A stretch of 64,000 bases of DNA. Source: Hydrogenimonas thermophila (GTDB lineage Bacteria > Campylobacterota > Campylobacteria > Campylobacterales > Hydrogenimonadaceae). Where the stretch lies: NCBI RefSeq assembly GCF_900115615.1, contig NZ_FOXB01000006.1, forward strand, positions 1 through 64,000, given 5' to 3'. A program made the translations under genes and the position numbers. Below the pieces are notes generated by a model. It worked only from the letters and a program-made list of their open reading frames with translations, was not told the origin of the DNA and made no database searches. Below are positions 29,335-39,145 of the stretch, piece after piece (position 1 is the first letter of the stretch; every line of letters starts with the position of its first letter).

Positions 29335-32300
29335 ATGAAAAGAGTCATAGATTATATTCTTTCTATGCATAGTGCAATCATTTTGATGCTTATTTTTGCA
29401 TTTTCAATAGGTGCCGCTACCTTTATTGAAAATGATTATGGAACAGAGACTGCAAAGGCACTTGTTTATAATGCCAAATGGTTTGAGTTTTTACTATTTC
29501 TGTTAGCGGTCAATCTAATATTCAATATCATACGTTATCGTATGTGGCATCCAGGAAAACGTTTAGTGTTTCTTTTTCATGCATCTTTTATTGTAATACT
29601 TATAGGTGCAGCTGTAACTCGTTATATTGGATATGAAGGAATGATGCATATCCGTGAAGGCTCAAGTAGTAATGAAATTATAAGTGATAGGACATTTATA
29701 CAGTTAGAAGCAGCAAAAAATGGTAAACATCTTGTGTATGCAAAACCTGTAATTTTTTCTAGAATAGGTAGCAATCATATTAAACAAGATATTGTTGTTA
29801 ATAATGAAGAATTGACTCTTGAAGTATTAAGATATATCCCTAATGCAGTTGAAAAGATTGTAGAAGATAATACAGGTAAAGCTATTATCTCTTTAATGAT
29901 AGCATATGGAGAAACTCCTATGCAGATTACACTAAAAGCAGGTGAGAGTTATGAAACTCCTGCTTTTGTAATTGCATTTGAAAAAAGTATGCAAAGTAGT
30001 AAACCAGTTATTGAAATAGATATGAAAGATGGAAAACTTTTTGCCAAACTTCCTTTTGCTCTTCAATATTTGAAAATGAGTGACAGAAGTTCAGGTATGT
30101 TGAAAGAGGGGAATCAGGAATTACAAACAAGACATCTATATAGTGGTTCAGGAGTTAATTTTGTTATAAAACAGGCATATGAACATGCAAAGGTAGTAAT
30201 ATCAAGTGCAGATACAAAATCTGCTGGTCCTATGATGAGAAATGCTCTTGATGCTGTTGAGATGAAGCTTACAATGGGTCAAACTTCTAAAATTGTCACA
30301 GTATATGGAACAAAGGGACAGCCTGGAGAAAAAGTGCATACAACATTAAATGGTTGGAACATAGCTGTTAGTTATGGATCTAGAATTATTAAACTTCCAT
30401 TTGAAATAAAACTTGTTGATTTTCAACTTGAGAGATACCCTGGTTCTATGAGTCCTTCATCTTATGCAAGTGAAGTAATTGTAATTGATCCAAAAAATGG
30501 TGTAAAAATGCCATTTAGAATCTATATGAACCATGTTCTTGATTATCAAGGATATAGATTTTTCCAAAGCTCTTATGATATGGATGAGAAAGGAACAATA
30601 TTGTCAGTAAACCATGATCCAGGAACTCTGCCAACATATATAGGCTATATAATGCTTACAATAGGCATCTTTGGCTCTATGCTAACATATTCAAGTCGTT
30701 TTCAAATTTTAATGCGTCGTGCAAGAGATTTACAGAAACTTGCAAAAAAACATTTACCTATGGTTGCATTGTTACTATTTACTAGTTTGATCTCAACTCC
30801 AATATATGCAAGTGATGATGCAAAAAAATATAATTTGCCTGTTATTCAAAAAGAACATGCTAAAAAGTTTGGTGAACTTTTAGTTCAAGATAATGGTGGA
30901 CGGATTGAACCAATAGATACATTGGCAAGAGAAGTTTTACGCAAAATTACACGTAAAGAGTCTCATTTTGGTTTAAATGCTGATCAGATTTTCTTGAGTA
31001 TGATTGTACGTCCTGAAAATTGGCAAGAGGTTCCTCTAATAAAGATATCACTACCTGGTGTAAATGAAATTTTAGGAATAAATCCTAAAACAAAATATGC
31101 AAAATTCAATGATTTTTTTGACTTTTCAAAAGAAGAGAATTATAAACTTGGTAAACTGGTTGAAGATATTACACGCAAACGACCAGCTGAGCGAACTAAA
31201 CTAGATAAAGAGATTTTAAGAGTAGATGAACGAGTAAATGTAATGTATATGACATTTACTGGATCACTACTGCGTATATTTCCAAATCCAAAAGATAAAA
31301 CAGGACGATGGTATGCTCCATTAGATGCTATAAACCATTTTGATGAAAAAAATGGTAAGTTTGTGCAAGCAATTTTAGCTAGTTATTTCAGTAATATAGA
31401 TTCAAGTTTAAAAAACAAAGACTGGAGCAAAGCAGATAAAGCTTTAGAGGTTATTAAAGAGTATCAAGAGTTTTATGGAGCTGCAATTATTCCTTCTAAA
31501 GGACGTATTGAAGCCGAACTTTTTATGAATGAATTTAAACCTTTTCAACGATTAATTCCAATATATCTAGGGTTAGGCTTTATATTATTGTTACTATCAA
31601 TATATCATGTAATTAAGCCTAAATTTAATTTGCAACTACCTGTAAAAGTTGCTATGGGATTATTGATATTTGGTTTTTTTGTTCAAACTACAGGTTTAGG
31701 TTTAAGATGGTATATTTCTGGACACGCTCCTTGGAGCAATGGGTATGAGTCTATGCTCTATATCTCTTGGGCAACACTTCTTGCTGGATTTATCTTTTCT
31801 AAAAAATCACCTATTACTTTGGCAGCTACAGGAATTTTATCTGGACTTATTCTGTTTGTAGCACATCTAAATTGGCTTGATCCAGAAATTACAAATCTTG
31901 TTCCTGTATTGAAATCATACTGGCTTATGATACATGTTGCTGTTATTACTGCTAGTTATGGTTTTCTTGGTTTAGGTGCACTTCTTGCTTTTATTACTCT
32001 TTGGCTGTACATTATAAAAGAGAAGAAAAATAGGGTGAATATAGAGTATTCAATTAGAGAATTAACTCACATTAATGAAATGAGCCTTATTTTTGGTTTG
32101 GCTCTTCTTACAGTTGGAAACTTTTTAGGTGGTGTATGGGCAAATGAGAGCTGGGGACGATACTGGGGATGGGACCCTAAAGAGACCTGGGCTCTTGTAA
32201 CTATATTGGTATATGCTGCAGTTGTTCATCTTAGGTTTGTTAAGTCAATGAGAGGAATATTTGCATTTAATGTTGCATCTCTTTTGGCATTTAGTTCTGT

Positions 32301-32472
32301 AGTTATGACATATTTTGGAGTTAACTACTATCTTTCAGGTATGCATTCATATGCAAAAGGTGATCCGGTTCCTATTCCAACATTTGTTTACTATGTAGTT
32401 GTTATAGTAGTTATTACAATAATACTTGCTTATCGAAAAAGAGAATTACTGCCTATAAAGCAGAAAAAGTAA
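29335..32472 (+). CDS. ccsBA: System II cytochrome c biogenesis protein CcsBA (ResB-CcsA fusion)
   Basis: 1045 residues from ATG 29335, with GGAG at 29323-29326; the in-frame ATG 29296 lacks such a site. This fused synthetase exports haem and joins it to CxxCH of apocytochromes c in the periplasm. The ResB/CcsB half has three to four helices at ~10-100 and ~445 with a large periplasmic part; the CcsA half has a WWD domain WANESWGRYWGWDPKETW (~934-951) and conserved histidines in SGHAPWSNGYE and LMIHVAVITASYG. The fusion is usual for Campylobacterota. It likely serves the many c cytochromes of a respiratory organism. Confidence 0.94.
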   Translation: MKRVIDYILSMHSAIILMLIFAFSIGAATFIENDYGTETAKALVYNAKWFEFLLFLLAVNLIFNIIRYRMWHPGKRLVFLFHASFIVILIGAAVTRYIGYEGMMHIREGSSSNEIISDRTFIQLEAAKNGKHLVYAKPVIFSRIGSNHIKQDIVVNNEELTLEVLRYIPNAVEKIVEDNTGKAIISLMIAYGETPMQITLKAGESYETPAFVIAFEKSMQSSKPVIEIDMKDGKLFAKLPFALQYLKMSDRSSGMLKEGNQELQTRHLYSGSGVNFVIKQAYEHAKVVISSADTKSAGPMMRNALDAVEMKLTMGQTSKIVTVYGTKGQPGEKVHTTLNGWNIAVSYGSRIIKLPFEIKLVDFQLERYPGSMSPSSYASEVIVIDPKNGVKMPFRIYMNHVLDYQGYRFFQSSYDMDEKGTILSVNHDPGTLPTYIGYIMLTIGIFGSMLTYSSRFQILMRRARDLQKLAKKHLPMVALLLFTSLISTPIYASDDAKKYNLPVIQKEHAKKFGELLVQDNGGRIEPIDTLAREVLRKITRKESHFGLNADQIFLSMIVRPENWQEVPLIKISLPGVNEILGINPKTKYAKFNDFFDFSKEENYKLGKLVEDITRKRPAERTKLDKEILRVDERVNVMYMTFTGSLLRIFPNPKDKTGRWYAPLDAINHFDEKNGKFVQAILASYFSNIDSSLKNKDWSKADKALEVIKEYQEFYGAAIIPSKGRIEAELFMNEFKPFQRLIPIYLGLGFILLLLSIYHVIKPKFNLQLPVKVAMGLLIFGFFVQTTGLGLRWYISGHAPWSNGYESMLYISWATLLAGFIFSKKSPITLAATGILSGLILFVAHLNWLDPEITNLVPVLKSYWLMIHVAVITASYGFLGLGALLAFITLWLYIIKEKKNRVNIEYSIRELTHINEMSLIFGLALLTVGNFLGGVWANESWGRYWGWDPKETWALVTILVYAAVVHLRFVKSMRGIFAFNVASLLAFSSVVMTYFGVNYYLSGMHSYAKGDPVPIPTFVYYVVVIVVITIILAYRKRELLPIKQKK

Positions 32473-32476
32473 AGAG

Positions 32477-32503
32477 AGGGTTAATGCAAATTGCATTAAC
32501 CCT
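32477..32503. terminator. Bidirectional terminator between ccsBA and dnaJ
   Basis: AGGGTTAATGCAA (32477-32489) pairs with TTGCATTAACCCT (32491-32503) around a single central A, in practice a 11-12 bp stem with a tight loop. It separates two convergent genes and has ATTTATTTTT to its right, suitable for ending rightward transcription. Confidence 0.8.
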
Positions 32504-33635
32504 ATTTATTTTTAAACCATCCTTTGATCTTTTCAAAAGTAGATTCAAAGATACTTTCATGAGGTTTAGATTCAATTCCAAAACTCTCTTGTAACTCTTT
32601 TAGTAACTCTTTTTGTTTATCATTGAGTGATTTAGGATAAACTATTTTAATTTGAGCAATCATATTACCCATCTGTCCACTATGAACGTTTCTTACACCT
32701 TCTCCCCTAAAAATAAACTGCTCTTTATCTTTTACCCCTTGTGGAAGTTTAAGCTCCTTTTTCCCTCTAAGTGTAGGAATTTCAATAGTATCTCCAAGTA
32801 CAGCTTGAGTGAAAAATACTGGAACTTCTAAATATATATCATCTCCATGACGAATAAAATGTTCATCCTCTTCTACATAAAAAGTAATGTATAAATCTCC
32901 ACGTCGTCCACCTATACCAATATTACCAGCATTTGGAATACGAAGACGATTTCCATCATCAACACCTTCAGGAATATTTACAGTTGTTGTAGTCTCTACC
33001 TCTTCATAACCTGTTCCTGAACATTTTGTGCACTTCTCTTTAACTGTTTGTCCACTACCATGACACTGAGGACAAGTTTGTGCAAATGTCATAAAGCCTT
33101 GTCGCATATATACCTGACCTTGTCCATTGCAATATTCACAATTGGTAACGTTACCATCTTTTGCACCAGTTCCTTTGCAAGGTTCACAAGGTTTTTTATA
33201 TCTGTACTTTAGCTCCTTTTCAGTACCAAAAATGGCTTCTTTAAAGCTCAACTCCATTTGTGCAGATAGATCTAGATTATATTTTTCTCCTGATCCTCTG
33301 CTTGATCTGCGTCCTGTAAAACCTCCTCCAAAGACTGATTCAAATATTGCACTTAAGTCATCCATTATATCTTCATAGTTTTGTCCTTCAAAACCATGGA
33401 AGCCTTGTCCTTCAAGACCAGCTTTTCCATATCTATCATAAATAGCTCTTTTATTTTCATCACTAAGAACCTGATAGGCTTCATTAACAAGTTTGAATTT
33501 CTCTTCAGCCTCTTTATCATTCTGATTTCTATCAGGATGATATTTAAGTGCCATTTTTCGGTACGCCTTTTTAATCTCTTCTTGTGTCGCTGTACGCTCA
33601 ATTTCTAATATTTCATAATAGCTTAACTCTGTCAA
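32502..33635 (-). CDS. dnaJ: Chaperone protein DnaJ
   Basis: 377 residues. J domain (~1-70) with the HPD triad in KYHPDRNQ that stimulates DnaK; a short Gly/Phe-rich region (~75-115); four zinc repeats of type CxxCxGxG ([32 protein letters not shown]); and C-terminal substrate-binding domains. All parts of a type I DnaJ are present. It is divergent from recR; the pair share about 150 bases of upstream sequence. Confidence 0.97.
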   Translation of the reverse strand: MTELSYYEILEIERTATQEEIKKAYRKMALKYHPDRNQNDKEAEEKFKLVNEAYQVLSDENKRAIYDRYGKAGLEGQGFHGFEGQNYEDIMDDLSAIFESVFGGGFTGRRSSRGSGEKYNLDLSAQMELSFKEAIFGTEKELKYRYKKPCEPCKGTGAKDGNVTNCEYCNGQGQVYMRQGFMTFAQTCPQCHGSGQTVKEKCTKCSGTGYEEVETTTTVNIPEGVDDGNRLRIPNAGNIGIGGRRGDLYITFYVEEDEHFIRHGDDIYLEVPVFFTQAVLGDTIEIPTLRGKKELKLPQGVKDKEQFIFRGEGVRNVHSGQMGNMIAQIKIVYPKSLNDKQKELLKELQESFGIESKPHESIFESTFEKIKGWFKNK

Positions 33636-33784
33636 AACTGCTCCTGATATTTAACTTTGTAGAATTTATGAAGGTCTATATTCTGAGCGCGATTTTATCA
33701 TATTTTCAGTATAATCCGCATTATAAAATCATAAATATTTCATTACTGTTTTTATGGCAAAGTTTAAGTAAGAGGGATTTTGAC

Positions 33785-34354
33785 TTGAAGAATAAGATTG
33801 AAAGTTTTGAAAATCTTGTCAGTGCATTAGAATCACTACCTGCAATTGGAAAAAAGTCGGCACAAAGAATAGCTTATTATATGACAATGGAAGATCATTT
33901 TGCTGCAATGAAGATAGCTCACGCTATAGAAAAGGCTGTCCAAAAGATTCAGAAATGTGAACGATGTGGTGCAATGAGCGAAGATGAACTTTGTCCAGTA
34001 TGTGCAGATATGACACGTGATCACAGTAAACTTTGTATTGTCGAACACGCAAAAGATATTTTGCAAATAGAGTCAAGTGGTGATTTTGATGGAACATATT
34101 TTGTTATGGAGTCAGTAGACCATTTAGACAGCAGTAAATTGATTGATAGAATAGAAGAGGGAGTGGAAGAGGTAATATTTGCATTTACTCCTAGTATTGC
34201 TACAGATGCCATGATCCTTTTTATTGAAGATAAATTAAAAGATTATGACCTTGTATTTACTAAAATAGCCCAAGGTGTTCCAACAGGTGTAAGCTTGGAA
34301 AATATTGATATGCTGTCACTTTCACGAGCTATTCAGGATCGTGTAAAGGTTTAA
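33785..34354 (+). CDS. recR: Recombination protein RecR
   Basis: 189 residues from TTG 33785, with AGAGGG eight bases upstream; an upstream extension would run into dnaJ on the other strand and add nothing family-like. RecR with RecO loads RecA at gaps. HhH region LESLPAIGKKSAQRIAYY, zinc finger C58, C61, C70, C73, then TOPRIM with CIVEHAKDI and AFTPSIATDAM. Normal length. Convergent with aroE. Confidence 0.93.
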   Translation: MKNKIESFENLVSALESLPAIGKKSAQRIAYYMTMEDHFAAMKIAHAIEKAVQKIQKCERCGAMSEDELCPVCADMTRDHSKLCIVEHAKDILQIESSGDFDGTYFVMESVDHLDSSKLIDRIEEGVEEVIFAFTPSIATDAMILFIEDKLKDYDLVFTKIAQGVPTGVSLENIDMLSLSRAIQDRVKV

Positions 34355-34361
34355 ACAGCAT

Positions 34362-35153
34362 TTATAGTGATAAAAATGGTCTCATTGCTGTTTCAATTTC
34401 ATCAAGTGTATATTGATGATCTGTAAAGTAGTCAAAAGCAATGATACCTTGTTGTAAAAGCATCTCTGAACCATCAAAAAATGGTAGAGTAAGCTTTTTT
34501 GCTTCTTTTAAAAATGGGGTATCTTTTCCATAAATAACATCAACGGCATATTTGGCTTTTTTTAAAGATTGGTCTAATAACTCTTTTGGCATCGGAAGGC
34601 TTTCATCACTTAAGCCTGCTGATGTAGTATTGATAACAACATCTTTTGAAGATGGGTTAAAGCTATCCCAAGTGTGGCAGACAAAGCCTTCATCTTTAAA
34701 CCATTTAAGACGTCTTTCAGAGCGGTTGACTACTTCTATGTTGATATCTTTAGATCGTAAGAAAAGAGCAAGAGCACGTGCAGTACCACCAGCTCCTATA
34801 ATCAGTGCTGACTTGGTTGTCCCAAGTTTTTGGAGAGCTCGGTAAAATCCTGGTGCATCAGTATTATATCCATAAAGTTTATTATTTTTTAAAACAAGTG
34901 TGTTTACTGCTTGAACTTCTGCAGCAAAAGGTTCAACTATATCTGCTGCTTTAAAAGCCTCCTCTTTGTGAGGAACGGTAATGTTGCATCCATTTAGCCC
35001 TAAATGAATGAAAGTATCACGCAGTTTTGTTCCATCTATAAGTTGCCATCTACCATAACATCCATTAAAGCCAAGTGTTTTAAAGGCTAAATTGTGCATT
35101 AAAGGCGATTTTGAATGGCTTACAGGGTCTCCAAATATTGCAAATAGTTTCAT
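34362..35153 (-). CDS. aroE: Shikimate dehydrogenase
   Basis: 263 residues. It reduces 3-dehydroshikimate to shikimate with NADPH. Shikimate site FGDPVSHSKSPLMHN at the N-terminus, NITVPHKEEAF with catalytic lysine, nucleotide-binding GAGGTARALALFL, and INTTSAGL. A GGAG ribosome site follows a strong hairpin in a structured 120-base leader between trpE and this gene (see separate entries). Confidence 0.96.
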   Translation of the reverse strand: MKLFAIFGDPVSHSKSPLMHNLAFKTLGFNGCYGRWQLIDGTKLRDTFIHLGLNGCNITVPHKEEAFKAADIVEPFAAEVQAVNTLVLKNNKLYGYNTDAPGFYRALQKLGTTKSALIIGAGGTARALALFLRSKDINIEVVNRSERRLKWFKDEGFVCHTWDSFNPSSKDVVINTTSAGLSDESLPMPKELLDQSLKKAKYAVDVIYGKDTPFLKEAKKLTLPFFDGSEMLLQQGIIAFDYFTDHQYTLDEIETAMRPFLSL

Positions 35154-35166
35154 TATTTATATCTCC

Positions 35167-35195
35167 TTTTTGTTGGAAGTAAATTCCAACAAAAA
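35167..35195 (-). promoter_or_regulatory. Hairpin ending at the aroE ribosome site
   Basis: TTTTTGTTGGAA and TTCCAACAAAAA form a perfect 12-bp stem with a 5-base loop. On the leftward transcript the stem is followed directly by GGAG, the aroE ribosome-binding site, so folding touches aroE translation. There is no T-run after it, making it a poor terminator. A second nested dyad lies at 35200-35231 (arms TCTCAC/GTGAGA outside, GTGC/GCAC inside). Function is inferred. Confidence 0.5.
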
Positions 35196-35255
35196 TTCCT
35201 CTCACTCTTGTGCTTTGCACTCTCTGTGAGAAAGCTTTGCCCTAAAGAGCAAGAG

Positions 35256-35280
35256 ATAAAACGCTGATTAAGCGTTTTAT
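35256..35280 (-). terminator. Hairpin at the 3' end of trpE
   Basis: ATAAAACGCT (35256-35265) and AGCGTTTTAT (35271-35280) form a perfect 10-bp stem with a 5-base loop that includes the trpE stop codon. For leftward transcription the next bases are pyrimidine-rich (CTCTTGCTC) but not a clean T-run, so termination may be incomplete and let transcription pass to aroE. Confidence 0.5.
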
Positions 35281-36686
35281 TGTCTCAAATCATCCAGTGT
35301 GCTTCTAAGTGCAGCTAGTTTATTTTTGACTTCAAGGTACTCAAGTTCAGGCTTACTGTCTGCAACAACACCAGCACCTGCTTGTAATACAATCTCATCT
35401 GGTTTAATAAGAGCAGTTCTAATAGTAATAGAGCTATCCATATTTCCATCAAATCCAAAATATCCTACGCTACCACTGTAAAATCCTCGTTTTATACCTT
35501 CAAATTCAGCTATTAATTCCATAGCACGAATTTTAGGAGCACCTGTCATTGTTCCGGCAGTAAATGTAGCTGCAAAGAGATCAAACATATCTTTGTCATC
35601 ATCTATTTTGGCTTCGACATCGCTTACCATATGCATTACGTGAGAGTATCTTTCTACACGCATAAGAGCTGTAACTTTAACAGTTCCTGCTTTTGCCACT
35701 CGTCCAACATCATTTCGTCCCAAATCAACTAGCATTATATGTTCTGCACACTCTTTTGGGTCATTTAACATTTCAGCTTCTAACTCTTTATCTCTGTCAA
35801 TTGTTTTACCACGTTTTCGTGTACCTGCAATTGGTCTAAGTAGAATGTTTCCATCTGTTAACCTAACCATTACTTCCGGAGAGCTTCCAGCAATAGAAAA
35901 ATCTTCATATTCTAATAAAAAGAGATAAGGTGATGGATTTTTTGAGCGTAAAATTCTGTAGAAACTGAATGGATCTACTTTTGCCTTTTCACTGTATCGG
36001 TTTGACATTAAAATTTGGAAAACATCACCACTTTTGATCATCTCTTTTGAGTCATTGACCATTTTGTGGAATTTTTCTTCATCAAAAGCAAATTTACCGC
36101 CTGAACTTTTTATTATGGGCTTCATTTCCATATATTCATATGGAGACTCAATTAGTTCAATTAATGAATCAAATGTTTCATATGTTGATTCATCTGATGT
36201 GATAAGACTAAGTTCACTTGTTTTATGTGAGAAAGCAAGAACCAACCGTGGACGAATCATATCAAAATCGGGGATGTTATCTCTATCTTCAAGTCTATCC
36301 ATAAAAGGTTTTAATACAGGCTCAAAAACTTTTACCATATCGTAACCAATATAGCCAATAAAGCCATCAAGAAATCCAATCCCACTCTCTAGTCGTTTGG
36401 TTTTATAACTGTTTTGATCTATCTTTGCATAATAGTTTTTTAAAAAAGTAAATGGATCATCACTTGGGAAATGTCTGTTTCCCATTTCATCTATATATGT
36501 TGTTTGGTTGTTTTTATATATTAGACGCTCTTTGGCTCCAATAAAGATAAAACTAAAGTTTCCATCATCATTGCCACCGACACTTTCAAAAAGCATTGTA
36601 ATATCATTACTAAAATGCTCTCTTACTTTAGCATATAAAGCAGGTGGTGCAAATTGGTCAAAAAGTATCTTCTTTATAAAAACCAT
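35277..36686 (-). CDS. trpE: Anthranilate synthase component I
   Basis: 469 residues from ATG 36686, which lies one base after the upstream SPOR gene stop; an in-frame ATG at 36710 would overlap it. TrpE makes anthranilate from chorismate with ammonia from TrpG. The chorismate-binding domain (~205-465) has PIAGTRKRG, LVDLGRNDVGRV, SHVMHMVSDV, FTAGTMTGAPKIRAM and AGAGVVADS. The related PabB is an alternative, but these motifs and the N-terminal part fit TrpE better. No trpG is visible beside it. Confidence 0.88.
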   Translation of the reverse strand: MVFIKKILFDQFAPPALYAKVREHFSNDITMLFESVGGNDDGNFSFIFIGAKERLIYKNNQTTYIDEMGNRHFPSDDPFTFLKNYYAKIDQNSYKTKRLESGIGFLDGFIGYIGYDMVKVFEPVLKPFMDRLEDRDNIPDFDMIRPRLVLAFSHKTSELSLITSDESTYETFDSLIELIESPYEYMEMKPIIKSSGGKFAFDEEKFHKMVNDSKEMIKSGDVFQILMSNRYSEKAKVDPFSFYRILRSKNPSPYLFLLEYEDFSIAGSSPEVMVRLTDGNILLRPIAGTRKRGKTIDRDKELEAEMLNDPKECAEHIMLVDLGRNDVGRVAKAGTVKVTALMRVERYSHVMHMVSDVEAKIDDDKDMFDLFAATFTAGTMTGAPKIRAMELIAEFEGIKRGFYSGSVGYFGFDGNMDSSITIRTALIKPDEIVLQAGAGVVADSKPELEYLEVKNKLAALRSTLDDLRQ

Positions 36687-36687
36687 G

Positions 36688-37335
36688 TTACTTCTTTGTA
36701 ATATAGGCATTTTGATTTATTCTTTTTCTAATAACAGGAAGAGCCTCTTTAGCCTTTTTTCTTGATGGATATGGCCCAATCATTACTTTTTCATATGTCT
36801 TTCCATTTTTTTCACCTTTAACTATTACATAAGAGAGTTTTTCTTTAGTAATTGCATTTAAAAATTTCTTGTCAGGTGGGTAATTAAAAAAAGCACCAAC
36901 TTGAATATAATATTCATTATTTGTTTTACTGCTATGAGTATTGCTTCTTTCAGTATATTTAGGTTGAGCAATTTTTGATGAACTTGATTTTACACTTTTA
37001 TTAGGAGTTGTTTCTTTTGTATCTGTTTCATATGCTTGTTTTTTGATTTTACCAATAACTTCATTAATTTTTGTATCTTTGTTTTCATTTTCGATTGGGA
37101 TCTCTTCAAAAAGTGGTTCTTGTGGTTTTGCAACAGGTTTACTTACAGGTTCAGGTGGCAATATAACTTGTGTCTTTTGCTTCTCTTCCGGCTGGATAAG
37201 AGTTTTTGTAATTAAAATGATCAATATAAGTACAAGTAGTAAAACAGCAGCAGCTAACATCAGTTTTTTAAGATTTGAGCCTTTATTGCTGTTTATTATT
37301 ATGTCATCTAAATTATCTTGTTGTTGATTCTGCAT
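36688..37335 (-). CDS. SPOR-domain membrane protein
   Basis: 215 residues from ATG 37335, which has AAGGAG five bases upstream (a longer frame to 37386 overlaps the preceding gene). A short cytoplasmic part, one membrane helix (~24-45), a Pro/Glu/Lys-rich linker, and a C-terminal SPOR domain (~135-215: YYIQVGAFFNYPP, VMIGPYPSRKKAKEAL). SPOR domains bind denuded septal peptidoglycan, so a cell division or wall role is likely. Campylobacter has a SPOR gene at the same site between a DUF1882 gene and aroE. Confidence 0.85.
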   Translation of the reverse strand: MQNQQQDNLDDIIINSNKGSNLKKLMLAAAVLLLVLILIILITKTLIQPEEKQKTQVILPPEPVSKPVAKPQEPLFEEIPIENENKDTKINEVIGKIKKQAYETDTKETTPNKSVKSSSSKIAQPKYTERSNTHSSKTNNEYYIQVGAFFNYPPDKKFLNAITKEKLSYVIVKGEKNGKTYEKVMIGPYPSRKKAKEALPVIRKRINQNAYITKK

Positions 37336-37345
37336 AGCTTCTCCT

Positions 37346-37888
37346 TTACATATGCTTTGACCATGACGCACCACGCTCTTTTGCATAAAGTTTGTATGGT
37401 AATATCAAAATATTGTACTCTCTTGGAAGATCTGTTGTAGGAAACATTCTCCACTCTTTTGGAAGTTTTGTAGCTAATTTTGTTGAAAGTAGTCTACCTA
37501 ACTGAATTGCTTCCTGGAATGTTGTATGTCCTTTATGAACATATAAGTGTAGATGCCCAGGCGTTTTTGTTTCATAAGCAGTAAAGTTAATGAAGCCTTC
37601 TTCTCTTAACATAAGTTGTGCTCTGTGCCAAAATCGATCAGGGTTTCTACCATTGTAATCGAATACAATATTTTCAACTTTATTATGACGGTTTATCATA
37701 TCATGAGCAACTACAATTTTTCCATCTGCATGGTCATTCATGACCATGCGTGTCAATGGTTCATCGATACGCTCAAATTTGTTGTAAAAAGTACGACCAT
37801 TATGAATTATTTTATTTACTATGCCTGGTCTTTGTATATAGTAATGATCTGTGACAAATTTGATGAGTTGCGTATCTACATTATACAT
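37346..37888 (-). CDS. DUF1882 family protein
   Basis: 180 residues, no signal peptide or membrane helix. The family is restricted to Campylobacterota as far as I know and has no assigned function. Notable features are FDYNGRNPDRFWHRAQ and the His-rich TPGHLHLYVHKGH with PYKLYAKERG near the end, resembling a nucleotidyl-transfer or primase-like fold only loosely. Position directly after glyA and before the SPOR gene is conserved in Campylobacter. Confidence 0.75.
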   Translation of the reverse strand: MYNVDTQLIKFVTDHYYIQRPGIVNKIIHNGRTFYNKFERIDEPLTRMVMNDHADGKIVVAHDMINRHNKVENIVFDYNGRNPDRFWHRAQLMLREEGFINFTAYETKTPGHLHLYVHKGHTTFQEAIQLGRLLSTKLATKLPKEWRMFPTTDLPREYNILILPYKLYAKERGASWSKHM

Positions 37889-37897
37889 TATATACTC

Positions 37898-39145
37898 CTA
37901 GTATGTTGGTTGGTTATAGATGACAAATTTTCTTGCAAGTTCAGTCATCTCTTCTTTAATTTTTTCCTGTTTCTCATGATTTTCTATATCATCAAGTACG
38001 TCACAGATTGCATTTGCAATAATTTCAAATTCTGCTTCTTTCATACCTCTTGCAGTAAGAGCTGGAGAGCCTATGCGAATTCCGCTTGTTACAAATGGGC
38101 TTCTTGTTTCGCCTGGAACAGTATTTTTATTAACAGTAATACCTGCACGACCAAGAGCAGCATCAGCATCTTTTCCACTAAACTCTTTGTTTAGGAATGA
38201 AACAAGAACCAAGTGGTTGTCTGTACCACCACTTACTACATCATATCCTCTTGAGATAAGGATATCTGCAAGAACTTTTGCATTTGCTTTTACCTGTCGT
38301 GCATATAGCTTCCACTCATCACTCAAGTTTTTGCCAAAACCTACAGCTTTTGCCGCAATAACATGTACAAGTGGACCACCTTGAATTCCTGGGAAGATAG
38401 CACTGTTAATTTTTTTAGCAAGCTCTTCATCATTAGTTAAAATAAGGCCACCGCGAGGACCACGAAGAGTTTTATGGGTTGTTGTAGTTACAATGTCACA
38501 GTGAGGGAATGGGTGTGGATGTTCACCAGCAACTACAAGTCCTGCAATGTGGGCAATATCAGCCATAAGCAGTGCACCAACACTGTCAGCAATCTCTCTA
38601 AATTTTGCAAAATCTATTTCACGTGCATAAGCACTTGCACCACAGATAATCATTTTAGGTTTTACGATTTTTGCAATATCTGCAACACGGTCATAGTTTA
38701 TACGACCATCTAACTCAACGCCGTAAGTAAAGCTTTGGTAGTTTTTACCTGAAAAGCTAACTTTGGCTCCGTGTGTAAGGTGTCCTCCGTGGCTAAGGTC
38801 CATACCAAGAATCTTATCGCCTGCTTTTAGCATTGCCGCATATACTCCGCCGTTAGCCTGGCTACCTGAGTGTGGCTGAACGTTGGCATATTCACATCCA
38901 AAAAGAAGCTTTGCTCTATCAATTGCTAGCTGTTCAATAGCATCTGCATATTCGCATCCGCCGTAATATCTTTTATATGGATACCCTTCAGCATATTTGT
39001 TAGTGAATACACTTCCTTGAGCTTCCATTACTTCAGGAAAAGTGAAGTTTTCACTTGCGATCATCTCAAGATGATCTGTTTGTCGTTTTAATTCATTCTC
39101 AATAATTTCATATACGATAGAATCATTTTGTTGTAAAATTGTCAT
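37898..39145 (-). CDS. glyA: Serine hydroxymethyltransferase
   Basis: 415 residues. It interconverts serine and glycine with tetrahydrofolate, supplying one-carbon units. PLP binding lysine lies in [13 protein letters not shown] (~225). Other motifs: [40 protein letters not shown] and [11 protein letters not shown]. It overlaps the lysS 3' end by 4 bases, so both are translated from one message. Confidence 0.97.
   Translation of the reverse strand: MTILQQNDSIVYEIIENELKRQTDHLEMIASENFTFPEVMEAQGSVFTNKYAEGYPYKRYYGGCEYADAIEQLAIDRAKLLFGCEYANVQPHSGSQANGGVYAAMLKAGDKILGMDLSHGGHLTHGAKVSFSGKNYQSFTYGVELDGRINYDRVADIAKIVKPKMIICGASAYAREIDFAKFREIADSVGALLMADIAHIAGLVVAGEHPHPFPHCDIVTTTTHKTLRGPRGGLILTNDEELAKKINSAIFPGIQGGPLVHVIAAKAVGFGKNLSDEWKLYARQVKANAKVLADILISRGYDVVSGGTDNHLVLVSFLNKEFSGKDADAALGRAGITVNKNTVPGETRSPFVTSGIRIGSPALTARGMKEAEFEIIANAICDVLDDIENHEKQEKIKEEMTELARKFVIYNQPTY

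Noticed and set aside
33584-33784. Upstream extension of recR overlapping the dnaJ start
   Set aside because: The extra residues are not RecR-like and a good ribosome site precedes TTG 33785.
37616-38194. A 192-residue rightward frame across DUF1882 and glyA
   Set aside because: Cys/Ile/Phe-rich shadow translation of two well-supported opposite-strand genes.
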